DNA of 64,000 nt from Plutella xylostella (lineage: Eukaryota > Arthropoda > Insecta > Lepidoptera > Plutellidae). Every line of letters starts with the position of its first letter. The stretch's first letter is position 1. Position numbers and translations under genes: made by a program. Of this stretch, positions 27,101 through 30,100 are shown piece after piece. The stretch lies in assembly GCF_932276165.1 (NCBI RefSeq), contig NC_063986.1, forward strand, positions 11,296,501 through 11,360,500, written 5' to 3'. The notes under the pieces are model-generated. The model saw only the letters and a list, made by a program, of their open reading frames with translations. It searched no databases and had not been told where the DNA came from.

Positions 27101-30100
27101 TCGAAACTGCAATGTACATACGTCTTAGTTCATACTGTGAAAAAAACCGAATCTTTACTGAAAAACAAAACGGCTTTCGGAAGAATCACACAACTACCCT
27201 TGCTGTATTCGACTTCATAAAGGAAATTTTGAAAATAATAAATGGGAAACAATATGCAGTAGGGATTCTATTAGATTTAAGCAAGGCCTATGACAGAGTA
27301 TTACATAACATATTATTAAATAAACTATATCGAATAGGTGTAAGGGGCATCGCGTATGAATGGTTTAAATCTTTTCTTAACAACCGATCACAATATGTTG
27401 AAATAGAATACCACGATCAAAATACAGGATTAATTAAGAGAATCAAATCTACTCAGTCCTATACAACCAGGTCTATACCTCAGGGAAGCATTCTGGGATG
27501 TATACTATTTTTAATCTACATCAATGATCTACCAAACACTATAGAAAACTATTGTACTCTCTTTGCAGATGACACATCAGTAGTCATTCCATGTCAAAAT
27601 GAATCGTCAATGTATCAACAACTCGATAATTGCTTAACTTTAATAGTAAACTGGCTAAACGCACATAACCTCCAAATAAATTTTAATAAAACAAAAATAA
27701 TGCAATTCCGACCATATCAAAAATCCCCTTTAAACATAAAATACTCATTTAATAATATAGAAATAGAAAATGTTGATACATACTCACTACTAGGCATTAA
27801 TATTGACACAAACCTTAACTGGAAAAGCCACATTAATAAAATAGCCTCTAAATTATCTAGATTCACTTATGCACTTTACGAACTAAAAAAAACAACAGAT
27901 ATAAATACAGCAAAAAGTATGTATTACGCGTATGCGCACTCATGGCTTCAATATGGAGTGATCCTCTGGGGTAGTAGTACAGATGCACCTAAACTATTCA
28001 CATTGCAAAAGAAATGTATAAGAATAATTGCCAACATTAATTCAATGGACAGCTGTAGACCTTACTTTATTGAACACAATATCCTTACTCTAACATCATT
28101 ATATATCTATCAAGTCTGCTTATTTGTACAAAAAAATATTACCCAATTTCCTATCTATTCAAGACCACAAAACCTACGACCGCGAATTAAATTAGCTATA
28201 CCTTTCTCTAGCCTTAAAATAGTCCACTCTAGTCCCTTTGCCATGTGTATAAAAATTTACAATAATTTACCGGATGATTTAAAAAAAACTACCAACTTTA
28301 ATCACTTTCAACAAAATTTAAAAGACTTTCTCACAAAAAAATGTTTTTATACGTTACAAGAGTTTTTAGAATTAGATCAGGCAGTATAGTCATAACCTAA
28401 AGAAATTGTAAAAGATATTATAATGTGATGTTCGTCTTGATATATTTATTTAGTTTAATTTAATTTAAGTAATTTGTTGTGCCCTTGCAGGGTTCATGTT
28501 TGATACTACTACTTTTATTGTAACATCCTATACTGTACAATATGAATGCAAATAAATATTTTGAATTTGAATTTGAATTTGAACCTCCCCGCCTGCGTAG
28601 AAACAGTAGCCCCCGGGTCTCTGCCGGCGTCCATCCGCGGCAAGGCGGCGGCGGTGCGCGGCGCGGGGGGCGCGGGGGGGCTGCGCGCGCGCCAGGCCGA
28701 GCTGCCCGCGCTGCTCGCCAGGAACACCGAGCTGCTGGACGAGGTGAGTGCGGGGTGAGGTGGGTGATGAGGTGAGGTGGGGGAGTGAGTGAAATAGACA
28801 CCCGTGATGAGGTGAGTTGGTCAATTAATGAAATAGACTTAGACACATGATGAGGTGAGTGACTGAATGAATGAAGTAGTCACATGACGAGGTGCGTGAG
28901 TGAATGAATTAGACACGGGAAAGAATTATTGGAACGGGTAATAATAAGTCAGTAGAATGTCAATATAAATAATCATGTCATAAGAAAAAGGTCAAAAACC
29001 TATTATTCTGAATTAATTATGTTTGCCTACAGTTCAAGAAGAACGCAAAAAGGTACTTACCCTTTTTATAACTTGTCTTTTAATTCGTCAAATTGACGAA
29101 TTGCCTCTATCTAAACTTTCTCTAAGTATCTTCTATGGACTTTCTAGAACAATATTCACCTAAGAAAAACAAATAAAATCCCCCTCCTTCCCCCCCAGGC
29201 CGAGCGCATGCTCCGCGAAGAAGAAGAAGCGGACAACGCTCTCCGCGCACAGTTCGGCGCCCGTTGGACGCGCACAGCGAGCGCACAGCTCACGGCCACC
29301 TTCCGAGCCAACGCGGACAAGTATAGGCAGATTATTGACAACGCTGTGCGCGCCGACAAGATTGTGGAGGAGAAGTATAATCAGCATAAGGAGGTGAGTG
29401 CTGGGTAGAGATTTGTAGGTTTGTAAATGGCAATTGTGTTTTTATACTGCACAGTCGTGTGCACTTAGTATTATTGACGCCTTGCTAGAAGCTAGCCACC
29501 ATGAGCGAACCTAACGAAGACGGAGGGTCCAGGATAATTCAATTTCTTTAATCTCTTATAGTGGATTTTGTAGACAAAAACCGTTATTTGTCAAAACGTG
29601 CAACGCTTGCTAGGTTACAAATCGTGCTACTTATTCTTTATTTATAGGCATAAATTTAATTTAATTTTTGCATGATTTTTATATTTTGACTAACAATTTT
29701 CAACATGTTTTGCTAATTCACTATGGATGTTATATCTGAAAATAAATGTTTAATAATAATAATAAAATATCGGCTTGTATTGTTGCAAAGTAGCTAAAAC
29801 CAGAGCTATGACCTACCATAGCATCAAGCTGAGCTAGAACCCGTTTCAGCACTAGGAAGACACACGCATTTTTTTTACTTTTTAAAAATAATTTTTTGTG
29901 GTGTTTCTATGTTTGTGTGTGAAATAAACATAATTTGTTCCTTCCAGAGTATCTCGCTGCTGAGCGGGTCGGACAGCGAGCTGGAGGCGGGCGTGCCGCG
30001 CGCCGGCGGCCCCCGCGCAGACTGCGCCGCGCTCTCCACTCTACGCAAGCTCATGGACGATGTATGTATACCACAGCATCACCATCACTTGACCAGCTCT

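Larger units (their letters stand above)
23672..28581 (+). mobile_element. CR1/Jockey-superfamily LINE inserted inside an ALIX exon, full length
   Basis: Starts GGAACGGAACGACGCCG-like GC-rich sequence just inside the exon and ends with TTGAAT repeats (about 28555-28581) abutting exon sequence. ORF1 and ORF2 are open. It is in the same orientation as ALIX. The tail type and ORF2 C-terminus match the minus-strand LINE at 1915-6800, so they are related families. The possible target duplication is only AACC. The intact ORFs and clean junctions imply a recent insertion. Confidence 0.92.
23652..28743 (+). pseudogene. ALiX: ALIX V-domain exon split by a LINE insertion
   Basis: The acceptor AG at 23650-23651 is followed by the codons for VLASLN, and the exon resumes at 28586 with codons for LPACVETVAPGS up to the donor GT at 28744. 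The two parts fit together in frame and match the ALIX segment SVLASLNLPA. The 4.9-kb insert begins at about 23672. Reading on into it meets a stop after about 22 foreign residues. The uninterrupted exon would be 178 nt (phase 2 in, phase 0 out), so skipping it shifts the frame and does not rescue the protein. AACC occurs at both edges (23668-23671 and 28582-28585) and may be a short target-site duplication. Confidence 0.9.

Noticed and set aside
28460..28846. Minus-strand 128-codon ORF
   Set aside because: Antisense to an ALIX exon and the LINE tail; no conserved motif.
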